NCBI RefSeq assembly: GCF_000331285.1
Contig: NZ_ANFX01000014.1
Coordinates: forward strand, 1-64,000
DNA length: 64,000 nucleotides
Reading direction: 5' to 3'
Origin: Porphyrobacter sp. AAP82
GTDB taxonomy: Bacteria > Pseudomonadota > Alphaproteobacteria > Sphingomonadales > Sphingomonadaceae
Numbering within the stretch: position 1 is the stretch's first letter; every line of letters starts with the position of its first letter. Shown here piece by piece: positions 35,390-45,052 of the stretch. Made by a program: the position numbers and the translations under genes. A model generated the notes under the pieces. The model was not told where the DNA came from and made no database searches. It was given only the letters and a program-made list of their open reading frames with translations.

Positions 35390-36529
35390 CTAGCCCCGCC
35401 CCGCCGTGACCGCACGGGCGAACAGCGCGCGCCGCGCGGGGCCGCCGATGCCTATCGCAAAGTCGGCGAATTCGCGCGGCGCGGGCCACAGGCTGTCGGT
35501 CCCCGCCGTGCATTCTGGACCCGCATCGAAGCGGGCGAGGCCTTCGAGCGCGGCGAGCTCGGTCACGCGGTGCATCAGCAGGCGGTGCGGGGCATAGGCG
35601 GCAAGGCGGGCGTCTTGCGCGCTGGCGAGGCCATAGCCGCGCCCCTTGGCAACCAGCCAGCCGCACATGGCGACGATCGTCTCGCCGGCGCTGAGGCTGA
35701 CCAGCCGCACCGCGCCGTGACGCTGGCCTGCGCGCACGATACTGCGCAAGGCCTCGGGCGCGGGCCGGGCGGTGCCGGCGCCGCGTTCGAGCGCGAGGAA
35801 GGCGGCCAGCCACGGCTCGCAATCGCTGGCGCGGCTGTGGAGCGAAAGGCGCACCGGCCCGAGGCGTCCGGCAAGCCGCGCTTCGAGCACCCGGAGTCGC
35901 CGCTCGGACACCTGCGCGGCGCGGCGGTCGCCCGGCTGCCCGGCGATCCGCGCGCGGCGGATGACGCCGGGGCCGCGGTGAAGGAAGCGGCCCTGCTCCG
36001 CGCACAGGCCGGCGAGCGCGAGCGTGGCGGGATGATCGAGCGGCAGGGCCTGCACGATCAGCCCGGCGGCAAGCCCAGGGCGCGAATCGAGGCGGCCGAG
36101 CAGCGCCGTCCAGAAACCGCGCTCTGCCCCCGGGCGCAGCAGCGGGGTGCCGATGCCGCCGACCTTGCAGTGCCAGCTGCGCAGCACCGGCACGGGTGTG
36201 CGGGGGCCAAGCATGGCAGGACCGAGCGGCAACGCGCCAAGCCACCCGCCCGCCGGATCGGCAACCCTCGCCAGCCGCAGGCGGCCGGCTGCGCGGGCGA
36301 GGGCAGGGGCCATCAGCCAGTCGGCGGCGAAGATGTTGCCCGGGGCCGCGTCGCGCGTCAGCACCGCCCAGGCGCGGCGCTCGGGCAGGGTGAGGCGGTC
36401 GGCATGCAGCAGCTCGGTGCGCAGCCGGGCGTCGCCTGCAAGGGAGGTGAAATCGGGGTGCCCGCCGCCGGCGATGCGCCCATCGCGCACGGCATCGGCC
36501 GGCACCGAAATGGGGTTGATCAGCGACAT
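35390..36529 (-). CDS. FemAB-like GNAT acyltransferase (379 aa)
   Basis: The protein resembles BioF2/FemAB-type GNAT proteins: an N-terminal half with NIFAADWLMAPALA, GALPLGPAMLG and HCKVGGIGTPLL, and a C-terminal half with AVRLVSLSAGETIVAMCGW, GYGLASAQDARLAAYAP and LLMHRVTELAALEGL. The paired half-domain layout fits the fold. It probably transfers an acyl or aminoacyl group to a surface glycan. The stop lies six bases from that of the SLOG gene (convergent), in a CTAGC-repeated spacer. Another FemAB-like protein is encoded at 8362. Confidence 0.7.
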   Translation of the reverse strand: MSLINPISVPADAVRDGRIAGGGHPDFTSLAGDARLRTELLHADRLTLPERRAWAVLTRDAAPGNIFAADWLMAPALARAAGRLRLARVADPAGGWLGALPLGPAMLGPRTPVPVLRSWHCKVGGIGTPLLRPGAERGFWTALLGRLDSRPGLAAGLIVQALPLDHPATLALAGLCAEQGRFLHRGPGVIRRARIAGQPGDRRAAQVSERRLRVLEARLAGRLGPVRLSLHSRASDCEPWLAAFLALERGAGTARPAPEALRSIVRAGQRHGAVRLVSLSAGETIVAMCGWLVAKGRGYGLASAQDARLAAYAPHRLLMHRVTELAALEGLARFDAGPECTAGTDSLWPAPREFADFAIGIGGPARRALFARAVTAGRG

Positions 36530-36638
36530 GATTGCGGCCCTGTGCGAGAAACCCTGATCGAATAATCAGGGGTTTACGCGAGAGCCGGTGAAAGGCCGGT
36601 TAACGTTGTGCCTTGGCCATGGCGAGGCAGGCCGCGTG

Positions 36639-38495
36639 TCAATATCCGCTCGCCTGCCCGTCCTTGCGCATTTCGGTCGCGCCGGTGTAGACTCCGCTTG
36701 CCGGATCGCGGGCGATGGCCTGATAGCCGCCGAACGGGATGCCGGTGGTCTCCACTTCGACCTTGTGGCCCATCGCCTTCAACGCCGCGATCGTGGCGGC
36801 CGGGATGCCCGGCTCGACCTGAAGCACGCCGAGCGTGTCGATGGGCACGGTGTCGGCTGGGCTGCCCGCCAGCGCGTCGGTCGGCTGGCGGCCGCCATCG
36901 TGGTGGAGCCGCGCGGCATCGCCCGCCTCAGCCAGATTCATGCCGTAGTCGGCGAGATTGACCAGCACCTGCACATGCCCTTGCGGCTGCATCCCGCCGC
37001 CCATCAGCCCGAAGCTCGCCCAGGGCTTGCCGTCCTTCCTGATGAAGGCGGGGATGATCGTCTGGAACGGGCGCTTGGCGGGCGCATAGGCATTGGGGTG
37101 CGCGGGATCGAGGCTGTAGAGCTCGCCGCGGTCCTGGAACATGAAGCCGAGGCCATCGGGCACCAGCCCTGAGCCCATCCCCCTGTAGTTCGACTGGATG
37201 AGGCTCACCATCATCCCGTCCTTGTCGGCGACGGTCATGTAGGTGGTATCGCCCTCGCCCTCGAGCTTGGGGGCGACGAGGGCGCCGGGGGTGAAGGCGG
37301 GGGTCGCGCGCGCGGGATCGATCAGGGCGAAGCGCTGCTTGCCGTAGTCGTCCGTCAGCAGCTCTGCCGGGGTGCGCGCGAAGGCCGGATCGGCATAGAA
37401 GCGCGCGGCGTCTTCAAAGGCGAGGCGCTTGGCTTCGGTGATGTAATGCAGCACCTCGGGGCTGCCGCGGTCCCACTGGGCAAGGTCTACGTTCTTGAGG
37501 ATGTTGACCATCTGGAGCGCGGCGAACCCTTGCGAATTCGGCGGCAGCTCGCACAGCTCGTAGCCCTTGCGATAGGCAACGCAGGACACATCCACCCACG
37601 TGCTCGTATGCGCGGCGAAATCGGCGAGGGTGAAGGCGCTGCCCTGCCTTTGCAGGTAGTCGACCATGATCTTCGCGAGTGGCCCCTTGTAGAAGGCGTC
37701 GCGTCCGCCCCTGGCGATTGTCTCGAGCGTGTTGGCGAGCTCGGGGTTGCGGAACATCTCGCCCGGCGCGGGGGCGCGGCCCTCCTTGAAATAGGTCGCG
37801 CGGGCATTGGCGAGATCAACCGGTGTGGCCTGCCGTGCGCGCTCGAATGTCTTGAGGTTGCGCGCGAAGTACATCGCGATCACCGGCGCGACCGGGTGGC
37901 CTTCGCGCGCATAGCGGATCGCGGGGGCGAGCACCTGCTCCATCGGCAGTTTGCCGTAGCGCGCGTGCAGCGCGAACCATGCATCGACCGTGCCGGGGAT
38001 GGTGACCGGCAGCGCGCCCACCGGCGGCAGGCTCGTCGCGCCTGCGGGGAGCTTGGCCTTGAGCTCATCCAGTGTCTGGCCGGCAGGCGAGCGGCCCGAG
38101 CCGTTGATTCCCACCAGCTCGCCCGTCGCGGGGTCGAGCACGATCGCGAACAGATCCCCGCCGATGCCGTTGCCGGTCGGCTCCATCAGCCCGAGCGCGG
38201 CATTGGCGGCGATGGCGGCATCGACCGCGCTGCCGCCCTGCTTCAGAATGTCGAGCGCGATCTGCGTTGCCAACGGGTGCGCGGTCGCGGCCATGGCATG
38301 GGGCGCGACCACGGGGCTGCGGCTTCAGTGCGCGCCCACCGGCCGCGCGCCCGGGCCGATGCCCCTGGTCGCCTCTGGCGTGGTGCCGGTATGGGCGGAG
38401 GCGGGCGCGGTGTCCCGGGCGAGGAGCGGCGCTGCGACGCCGGGGAACACAAGGGCGGATGCGGCAGCAAGGAGCAGGGGGGCGAGCGTCTTCAT
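36639..38495 (-). pseudogene. ggt: Gamma-glutamyltransferase interrupted by in-frame TGA
   Basis: Reading from 38495, a signal peptide (MKTLAPLLLAAASALVFPGV) leads to GARPVGAH, then TGA (38325-38327), then in the same frame SRSPVVAPHAMAATAHPLAT and the complete enzyme. The mature part shows GGSAVDAAIAANAALGLMEP, the nucleophile-Thr region GEGDTTYMTVAD, and GGGMQPQGH near the C terminus. A single base change (TGG to TGA) would explain it. As read, either the gene is inactive or a GTG at 38312 makes a cytoplasmic form of 557 residues without export signal. Gamma-glutamyltransferase normally acts on glutathione in the periplasm. Confidence 0.82.
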
Positions 38496-38536
38496 GCCGC
38501 CGACCCTAAGCCCCGCGCCGCTGTGCGCAAGACCTG

Positions 38537-39247
38537 TCAGGGCGTGGCAGGCGCCGCAGCGGGTGCGGTTTCGGCAGGCGCTGCCGGCGCCCCGTCCAGC
38601 GCGGTGCGGATCACGCCCTGGTCGTGCAGCTTCACCAGCGCATCGACGAAGGCGAGATCCCACATCTCCTCGTAACCCGAGACCGCGAACTTGGGCAGCA
38701 TCCCCGTGCCCTTGGTGGTCGCGGTCTGCACCACGGCGCCCTTGGCGCGGTCGAACAGCTGCCACTGCACCGAGATCTCGATCGTGCCCTTGTAGCCATC
38801 GACCGAGGAGCAGATGTTCATCGCGGTCGGCTCCATCACCGCGCCCAGCAAGACGTCGCCCTTGGCCGCGGATTCGGAGGCAAACAGGTCTGCCGCCTTG
38901 GTGATGAGACTGACCCCGCGGTCCTTGAGCGCGCGGGCGACAAGGCCGTCATAGCGCTCCTGTTCCTGGGTCTTCTTCTCGGCGGGAAGCTCGATATTGC
39001 TGGGGAACACGCACAGCGTGCCGCCCTTGACGCGGGCCTTGATGCGGTTGGTCTCGGTATCGAGCACCACCCGCGAAAGCTCGAGCGTGCGCGCGGTCGC
39101 GGCAGGAGCGGGCGGGGCGGGGGGCAAGGGCTGTTCGGGCGGGGTCGTCGCGGTATCGCCCGGCGGCGTGGCAGGCGCCTGCTGCGCCAGCGCTGGCATG
39201 GCCAGCCCGATCAGTCCCGCTGCCACAATGGCGTGGGCTACCCGCAT
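38537..39247 (-). CDS. Secreted hypothetical protein (236 aa)
   Basis: A signal peptide (HAIVAAGLIGLAMPALAQQ) is followed by a Pro/Ala linker and a globular part of about 150 residues (LELSRVVLDTETNRIKARVK; GTLCVFPSNIELP; DLFASESAAKGDVLLGAVME; NICSSVDGYKGTIEISVQWQ). A Pro/Ala tail closes it. Two Cys (in TLCVF and NICSS) may form a disulfide. No family is recognised. It precedes the ggt gene on the same strand, 41 bases away, so the two may be cotranscribed. Confidence 0.7.
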   Translation of the reverse strand: MRVAHAIVAAGLIGLAMPALAQQAPATPPGDTATTPPEQPLPPAPPAPAATARTLELSRVVLDTETNRIKARVKGGTLCVFPSNIELPAEKKTQEQERYDGLVARALKDRGVSLITKAADLFASESAAKGDVLLGAVMEPTAMNICSSVDGYKGTIEISVQWQLFDRAKGAVVQTATTKGTGMLPKFAVSGYEEMWDLAFVDALVKLHDQGVIRTALDGAPAAPAETAPAAAPATP

Positions 39248-39362
39248 GCTCTATTTCCCCTCGTAAAGTCGCGTCAGCCGTCCTTGCGGCCACGCCTCGT
39301 CGCTTAATGGCGGCGCATTGCCAATGCAAGCCGGGTGCTGGCACGCGGCGCGTGCGCGATGC

Positions 39363-39394
39363 AAAAGGGCCCCCGGCACCAGCGCCGGAGGCCC
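39363..39394 (-). terminator. Intrinsic terminator of katG
   Basis: On the minus strand GGGCCTCCGGCGC pairs with GCCGGGGGCCC around a short TGGT loop, then TTTTGC. It lies 28 bases after the katG stop. Confidence 0.75.
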
Positions 39395-39422
39395 TCCTTT
39401 AGCGTCAGTCCGCGATTGCGGC

Positions 39423-41642
39423 TCAGGCGTGATATTTCGCCCAGGCCACATCGAAGCGGTCCGCGTTCATCACCTTGTTCCAGGCCGAGATGAAGTCGCA
39501 CACGAATTTACCCTCGTTCCCGCTCTCGGCATAGACCTCGGCCTGCGCGCGCAGGATCGAGTTGGAGCCGAACACGAGATCGGTGCGGGTCGCGCGCCAC
39601 TTTTCTGCCCCCGTCGCACGGTCGACACCGACATATTCCTCGTCCCCGCTGTCATCGACCGGCGACCACTTGGTCCCCATGTCGAGCAGGTTGCGGAAGA
39701 AGTCGGGCGTGAGCTTGCCCGGGGTCTGCGTCAACACGCCGATGCGGTGGCCGTGGTGGGCGTGATCGCTCACCGCGCCCAGCGCCCGCATCCCGCCGAC
39801 CAGCACGGTCATCTCGGGCACCGACAGGCCGAGCAGGTGCGCCCGGTCGATCAGCATCTCCTCGGTGCGGACCTGCGCCTTGGTCTTGAGGTAGTTGCGG
39901 AAGCCGTCGGCGAAGGGCTCCAGCGGTTCGAAGCTCGCCGCATCGGTGTGTTCCTCGGTCGCATCGCCGCGACCGCCGGTGAAGGGCACGGTGACATCGA
40001 AGCCCGCGTCCTTCGCCGCCTTCTCGACCGCTGCCGAGCCCGCCAGCACGATGGCATCGGCCATGCTCAGCGAGCCGCGATGGGCTTCGATGGTGTCCAG
40101 CACCTTGCCCAGCTCCGCCGGGTCATTGACTGCCCACGAACGCTGCGGCTCCAGACGGATACGCGCGCCGTTGGCCCCGCCGCGGTGATCCGAATTGCGG
40201 TAGGTCGAGGCCGAGGCCCAGGCCGCCTTGACCAGCTCGCGCACCGACAGGCCCGAGGCAAGAATGGCGTCCTTGAAGCGGGCGACTTCCGCATCCGAAG
40301 GCGCGGTTCCGGCGGGCACAGGATCCTGCCAGATCAGCGTTTCCGAGGGCACTTCCGGCCCGAGGTAGCGCACCCTGGGCCCCATGTCGCGGTGGCACAG
40401 CTTGAACCACGCGCGGGCGAAGGCATCGTCAAGCGCGGCCGGATTGGCGAGGAACCGCTCGGAGATCGCGCGGTAGCCGGGATCGTTCTTCAGCGCCATG
40501 TCGGCGGTGGTCATGATCGTCGGCACGCGCTTGTTCGGGTCGCGCGCGTCGGGGGCCATGTCTTCGGGATCGGGATTGATCGGGGTCCACTGGTGCGCGC
40601 CCGCGGGCGACTTCACCAGTTCGAAGTCGTACTTGAACAGCAGGCGGAAGTAATCGTGGCTCCAGCTGGTCGGGTTGTTCGACCACGCCCCCTCGATGCC
40701 CGAGGTGGTGATGTTGCCCGCGGCGATCTCGTCCGCATCGTTGAGCCAGCCGAAGCCCATCAGGTGCAGGTCCTCGCTTTCCGGAGCGCCGCCGAAGGTG
40801 TCGGCCGGGTGCGCGCCGTGGGCCTTGCCGAAGGCATGGCCGCCCGCGACCAGTGCCACGGTTTCCTCGTCGTTCATCGCCATGCGGGCGAAGGTCTCGC
40901 GCATGTCGCGGGCCATGCCCTCGGGGTCATGCGGGTTGCCCTGCGGCCCTTCGGGATTGACGTAGATGAGACCCATCTGGATCGCGGCGAGCGGGTTTTC
41001 GAGCGCGTGGCCTTCCTTGGGATTGATGCGGGTGGCAACGCCTTCGTTGACCCACTGTTCTTCCGTACCCCAGTAGACGCTTTCGGGCTCGAACACGTCA
41101 GCGCGGCCGCCGCCGAAGCCGAACACCGGGCCGCCCATGCTCTCGATCGCGACATTGCCGGCGAGGATGAAGAGATCCGCCCAGCTGACGTTCTTGCCGT
41201 ATTTCTGCTTGATCGGCCACAGCAGGCGGCGCGCCTTGTCGAGGTTGCCGTTGTCGGGCCAGGAGTTGAGCGGGGCAAACCGCTGCTGCCCGCTGTTGGC
41301 ACCGCCCCGGCCATCACCCGTACGGTAAGTACCCGCCGCGTGCCAGGCCATGCGGATGAAGAAGGGGCCGTAGTGGCCATAGTCCGCCGGCCACCAGGGC
41401 TGGCTGTCGGTCATCAGCGCGGTGAGATCGGCCTTCAATGCCGCGTAATCGAGCGCGTTGAAGGCCTCGGCATAGTCGAAGTCCTCGCCATAGGGATTGG
41501 CGCTCTGGCCGCGCTCGGTCAGGATGTCGACCTGCAATGCCTGCGGCCACCAGTCGCGATTGGTGCGGCCCAGCAGACCCCGCATATCCATGCTGCCGTG
41601 GAAGGGGCAACCCCCGCTCATCTCTCCGGTTTTTGCGTCCAT
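39423..41642 (-). CDS. katG: Bifunctional catalase-peroxidase
   Basis: The 739-residue protein has the KatG length and both halves. Distal active-site [18 protein letters not shown] supplies Arg, Trp and His; the proximal heme ligand lies in [27 protein letters not shown] supplies the Tyr of the Met-Tyr-Trp adduct. A degenerate second half ([20 protein letters not shown]) is present, as in all KatG. It destroys hydrogen peroxide in the cytoplasm. The neighbours ahpF and ahpC on the same strand make an oxidative-stress cluster. The upstream gap holds two GATTAAT repeats 31 bases apart. Confidence 0.97.
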   Translation of the reverse strand: MDAKTGEMSGGCPFHGSMDMRGLLGRTNRDWWPQALQVDILTERGQSANPYGEDFDYAEAFNALDYAALKADLTALMTDSQPWWPADYGHYGPFFIRMAWHAAGTYRTGDGRGGANSGQQRFAPLNSWPDNGNLDKARRLLWPIKQKYGKNVSWADLFILAGNVAIESMGGPVFGFGGGRADVFEPESVYWGTEEQWVNEGVATRINPKEGHALENPLAAIQMGLIYVNPEGPQGNPHDPEGMARDMRETFARMAMNDEETVALVAGGHAFGKAHGAHPADTFGGAPESEDLHLMGFGWLNDADEIAAGNITTSGIEGAWSNNPTSWSHDYFRLLFKYDFELVKSPAGAHQWTPINPDPEDMAPDARDPNKRVPTIMTTADMALKNDPGYRAISERFLANPAALDDAFARAWFKLCHRDMGPRVRYLGPEVPSETLIWQDPVPAGTAPSDAEVARFKDAILASGLSVRELVKAAWASASTYRNSDHRGGANGARIRLEPQRSWAVNDPAELGKVLDTIEAHRGSLSMADAIVLAGSAAVEKAAKDAGFDVTVPFTGGRGDATEEHTDAASFEPLEPFADGFRNYLKTKAQVRTEEMLIDRAHLLGLSVPEMTVLVGGMRALGAVSDHAHHGHRIGVLTQTPGKLTPDFFRNLLDMGTKWSPVDDSGDEEYVGVDRATGAEKWRATRTDLVFGSNSILRAQAEVYAESGNEGKFVCDFISAWNKVMNADRFDVAWAKYHA

Positions 41643-41801
41643 GATGTCTCTCCTCTGACATGGCGAAATGCAGACTCGCGTCGCTGCCGCGTAGCCTATG
41701 GAGAGAGAATGACGCTTTCAGGATGTTGCGTCCAATCGATTAATGCGGAGGGTTTGATTGAGCGGGGCGATTAATCAAAGGGTGCGGGTATGAACGAGAA
41801 C

Positions 41802-41821
41802 GGGCTCCCCATGGGGAGCCC
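41802..41821. terminator. Perfect 20-bp palindrome in the katG-ahpF gap
   Basis: GGGCTCCCCATGGGGAGCCC is a perfect inverted repeat between the ahpF stop and the katG start. It can form a strong hairpin and may help end the ahpF transcript, although no T run follows on the minus strand. It directly abuts a mosaic repeat copy. Confidence 0.5.
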
Positions 41822-41906
41822 GCAAGGCCGAACGGCCGCCCGCAGCGACGCGACCTTCAGGTCGCATGAGCGAGGAAGCGCGTCCGCGGAGGCGGGCGCG
41901 CCCTAA
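41822..41906 (+). repeat. Dispersed mosaic repeat, most complete copy
   Basis: The order is GCAAGGCCGAACGGC, CGCCCGCAGCGACGCGACC, TTCAGGTCGCATGAGCGAGGA, GTCCGCGGAGGCGGGCGC and CCTAACAAA. The second and third blocks are identical over 39 bases to the inverted copy at 17703-17803. The last block matches the copies at 1-70 and 17880-18018. It ends at the ahpF stop. Confidence 0.8.
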
Positions 41907-41910
41907 CAAA

Positions 41911-43500
41911 TTACGCCGCCTGCGCCACCTCTTCCACCGGTTCGTTGCGGATCAGGAAGTCGAACGCCCCCAGGCCCGCCTTTGCGCCTTCGCCCATCGC
42001 GACGACGATCTGCTTGTGCGGCACGGTGGTGCAGTCGCCCGCGGCGTAGATGCCCGGGATGCTGGTCGCGCCGTGATCGTCGATCACGATCTCGCCGAAC
42101 TTCGACAGCTCCAGCCCCGTCTCGCGCAGCCATTCGGTGTTGGGGACGAGGCCGATCTGGACGAACACGCCTTCGAGCGCGATCCGGCGTTCGTCGCCAT
42201 TGGCGCGGTTCTTGACCACGAGGCCGTTCACGCGGGTGCCGTCACCCAGCACCTCGGTGGTCTGGCCGTTGGTGATGATCTCGACGTTCGGCATCGAGCG
42301 CAGCTTGCGCTGGAGCACCTCGTCGGCGCGCAGCTTCACGTCGAATTCGATCAGCGTCACGTGGCCGACGATTCCCGCGAGATCGATCGCCGCCTCGACG
42401 CCCGAATTGCCGCCGCCGATCACCGCGATGCGCTTGCCCTTGAACAGCGGGCCGTCGCAATGCGGGCAATAGGCCACGCCCTTGTTGCGATACTCCGCCT
42501 CGCCCGGCACGCCGAGGTTGCGCCAGCGCGCGCCGGTGGAGAGGATCAGCGAGCGCGCCTTGAGGGTTGCGCCGTTGGCCATCACCACCTCGTGATAACC
42601 GCCGACGTCCTTCGCCGCGCGCAGCTCCACCGCGCGCGCAAGGTCCATCAGGTCGATGTCATATTCGCCGACGTGCTGCTTGAGGCTGTCGGTGAGCTTG
42701 GGGCCTTCGGTGTAGGGGGTGCCGGGGAGGTTCTCGATCCCGAGCGTGTCCATCAACTGGCCGCCGAAGCGTTCAGCTGCAATGCCAGTCCGAAAACCCT
42801 TGCGCGCGGTATAGACCGCCGCCGCAGCGCCCGCCGGGCCGCCGCCCACCACCAGCACCTCGAAAGGCGCCTTGGCGGCGAGCCTCTCGGCCTGCCTGGC
42901 ATCGGCGTTCTTGTCGAGCTTCGCCAGAATCTCGGCCAGTTCCATCTTGCCGTTGTAGAAGCTCTCGCCATTCAAGAAGGTCGCAGGGACCGCCATGATG
43001 TCGCGGCGTTCGACTTCGTCCTGGAAGGTGCCGCCCTCGATCAGCGTCGCGGTGATGCGCGGGTTCTCGAGCGCCATCAGGGTGAGCGCCTGCACCACAT
43101 CCGGGCAGTTGTGGCACGACAGCGAGAAGAACATCTCGAAATGGTAATCGCCTTCCAGCGCGCGGACCTGCTCGATCAGATCAGCGTCGACCTTCGGCGG
43201 ATGCCCGCCGGCCCACAGCAGCGCGAGCACCAGCGACGTGAATTCGTGACCCATCGGGAGCCCTGCAAAGCGCACCCACTTCTCCGCATCGCTCGCGCGG
43301 CGGATGACGAAACTGGGCTTTCGCGCATCGGTCCCGTCGAAACGCGCGGTGACAAGGTCGTGGAGCCCGGCGATCTGTCCGATCAGCTGTCGGGTCTGGC
43401 GCGACTTCTCGCTGTCGTCGAGCGAGGCGATCAGTTCGATCCCCTCGCGAAGATTGCCGAGATAGGTCTTGAGCTGGGCCTGCATGGCAGCATCGAGCAT
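41911..43500 (-). CDS. ahpF: Alkyl hydroperoxide reductase subunit F
   Basis: The start at 43500 ([15 protein letters not shown]) gives 529 residues. The N-terminal tandem thioredoxin-like domain carries SLSCHNCPD (CxxC). The FAD-binding [19 protein letters not shown], the redox-active [13 protein letters not shown] and the NAD(P)H-binding [17 protein letters not shown] follow in order. Near the end GIYAAGDCT is the FAD-loop signature. AhpF transfers electrons from NADH to AhpC. ahpC lies 227 bases upstream on the same strand. Confidence 0.96.
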   Translation of the reverse strand: MLDAAMQAQLKTYLGNLREGIELIASLDDSEKSRQTRQLIGQIAGLHDLVTARFDGTDARKPSFVIRRASDAEKWVRFAGLPMGHEFTSLVLALLWAGGHPPKVDADLIEQVRALEGDYHFEMFFSLSCHNCPDVVQALTLMALENPRITATLIEGGTFQDEVERRDIMAVPATFLNGESFYNGKMELAEILAKLDKNADARQAERLAAKAPFEVLVVGGGPAGAAAAVYTARKGFRTGIAAERFGGQLMDTLGIENLPGTPYTEGPKLTDSLKQHVGEYDIDLMDLARAVELRAAKDVGGYHEVVMANGATLKARSLILSTGARWRNLGVPGEAEYRNKGVAYCPHCDGPLFKGKRIAVIGGGNSGVEAAIDLAGIVGHVTLIEFDVKLRADEVLQRKLRSMPNVEIITNGQTTEVLGDGTRVNGLVVKNRANGDERRIALEGVFVQIGLVPNTEWLRETGLELSKFGEIVIDDHGATSIPGIYAAGDCTTVPHKQIVVAMGEGAKAGLGAFDFLIRNEPVEEVAQAA

Positions 43501-43727
43501 GGGTGTCCTCCGGGCGCGGCAAGCGCGCCGAACCTGTGATCCGTGGGGAAGGGCAACACGGGACCGGATGCCGCCTTTGCCCGCAAAGGGGGGGGAGGGG
43601 CGAAGGGACTTCCGGCCCCGGCTACGACCCGAGGGCTCTTGTGAAAGGCTCTCGGGATTTGCGACCGGCGGCGAGGCCAAAGGGGGGGGAGGCCCTGCCG
43701 CCGATCGGTTCGTGTGGCCCGAAGGCC

Positions 43728-44294
43728 TCAGATCTTGCCGACGAGGTCGAGCGAGGGGGCGAGCGTGTCGCTGCCTTCTTCCCACGCCGCCGGGCAAACC
43801 TGGCCGGGGTTGGCGCGCACATACTGCGCGGCCTTGATCTTGCGGGTCAGTTCGTTGGCGTTGCGGCCGACGCCCTCGCAGGTGATTTCCATGATCTGGA
43901 TCACGCCATCGGGATCGACCACGAAGGTCGCGCGGTCGGCAAGGCCGGCGCCTTCACGCAGCACGCCGAAGTTGTTCGACAGCACGTGGTTCTGGTCGCC
44001 CAGGAACGGGAAGGTCAGCTTGCCGATCTTGTCCGAGGTGTCGCTCCACGCCTTGTGGCTGAAATGCGTGTCGGTCGAGACGGCATAGACTTCGACGCCC
44101 ATCGCCTGGAGCGTGGCGTACTTTTCGCCCATGTCTTCCAGTTCGGTCGGGCACACGAAGGTGAAATCGGCCGGGTAGAAGAAGAACACCGACCACTTGC
44201 CGGCGAGATCCGCGTCGGTGACGGTGAAGAAGTCCTTGCCCTTCTGGAAGGCGGTGGCGGTGAAGGGCTTGAGGGTCGAACCGATGATACCCAT
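43728..44294 (-). CDS. ahpC: Alkyl hydroperoxide reductase subunit C (2-Cys peroxiredoxin)
   Basis: The 188-residue protein is a typical AhpC. The peroxidatic Cys is in [14 protein letters not shown] and the resolving Cys is in [14 protein letters not shown]. Opening residues [15 protein letters not shown] match the family. It reduces peroxides and is recycled by AhpF. No oxyR gene is adjacent; in proteobacteria OxyR commonly controls ahpC. The upstream gap contains an inverted repeat (44362-44381) as a possible operator. Confidence 0.97.
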   Translation of the reverse strand: MGIIGSTLKPFTATAFQKGKDFFTVTDADLAGKWSVFFFYPADFTFVCPTELEDMGEKYATLQAMGVEVYAVSTDTHFSHKAWSDTSDKIGKLTFPFLGDQNHVLSNNFGVLREGAGLADRATFVVDPDGVIQIMEITCEGVGRNANELTRKIKAAQYVRANPGQVCPAAWEEGSDTLAPSLDLVGKI

Positions 44295-44739
44295 GGGAGT
44301 TTGTCCTTATCCGGGTGGTTGAGAGGAAAATCGACGCTGCCCAGATAGCGATTGCCGCGCTGCACAAAAGCGCATTTGTGCGATTGCGAAAATCGGTTTT
44401 TTCAATCGTCGCGGCGGGAACCGATCGGATTTTCCTTCGCTGCCGTGCGGCTGCCGCTGTGTCGGAACGGGCGCAGGCAAGGCTAACGCCAGTTCACCGC
44501 GTTCCTGCGGCGGACCGTGTCCGATATGCCGCAGGCTGTAGAAACCAGCCCGGCGCCGCAAGAGTTCTCGTCCTGAAAAGCTTTTTATCCTAATAATATT
44601 ACAAGTTTGACGCCTAACCCGTAACTCATTGGCGGCGTTCGTCTTGTATCAACCATGGCCCGGTTTGCGCGGGCCCGGTCCGCGTGGCATTGTCCGTATC
44701 CTGCAGAGGCCACAACCAGTTTGAGGGAACAACGATCGC
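44295..44739. other. Gap between ahpC and the 90-residue hypothetical gene
   Basis: This 445-base divergent intergenic region carries the ahpC promoter side, with inverted repeats near 44362-44408. An AT-rich stretch follows (44575-44615, GAAAAGCTTTTTATCCTAAT) and then the leader of the plus-strand gene. No ORF with coding character or RNA gene was recognised. Confidence 0.55.
44362..44408. promoter_or_regulatory. Inverted repeats upstream of ahpC
   Basis: GCACAAA-AGCGCA-TTTGTGC (44362-44381) is a perfect 7-bp-arm repeat, and CGATTG (44381-44386) pairs with CAATCG (44403-44408). They lie 68-114 bases upstream of the ahpC start. They could be regulator sites (OxyR is the usual ahpC regulator), but the spacing does not let me assign one. 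Confidence 0.4.
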
Positions 44740-45012
44740 ATGTCCGAAAACTATGGCAAACCCGCCATCCTCCCCGTTGCGTTCGATTTCGAGAAGGCAC
44801 GGCTCGACCGCACCGAGCCCTATATGACCCTGTCGCGCAAGGACGTGCTCGGCATCGTCCAATCGGCCTTCGACGAATTCGGCCCGGCATCCGAAAGGCT
44901 GGTCGCGGTCAAGCGCGAGGTGCTCGCCGAGGTTGCCGAGGGCAAGCTCGCCCATGCGCTGCGCACCGCGATCGTCGGTGCTGGCGCGGTGCGCTGCACC
45001 TGGTGCCGCTAG
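44740..45012 (+). CDS. Hypothetical protein (90 aa)
   Basis: The ATG at 44740 follows GAGGGAACAACGATCG. The product is helical in appearance (DVLGIVQSAFDEFG; RLVAVKREVLAEVAEGKLAHAL) and ends with VRCTWCR, giving a C-terminal CxxC. There is no signal peptide or membrane span. The family was not recognised. It is followed 40 bases later by an epimerase gene on the same strand. Confidence 0.6.
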   Translation: MSENYGKPAILPVAFDFEKARLDRTEPYMTLSRKDVLGIVQSAFDEFGPASERLVAVKREVLAEVAEGKLAHALRTAIVGAGAVRCTWCR

Positions 45013-45052
45013 GGACTTGCACCGCCCGGCCTGCGTGATAGCAGCCGGCGGC

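Noticed and set aside
38325..38327. Selenocysteine reading of the TGA in ggt
   Set aside because: Gamma-glutamyltransferase has no Sec, and no SECIS-like hairpin stands directly after the codon; a TGG-to-TGA change is simpler.
39318..41774. 818-codon plus-strand frame
   Set aside because: It is antisense to katG; no motif of its own.
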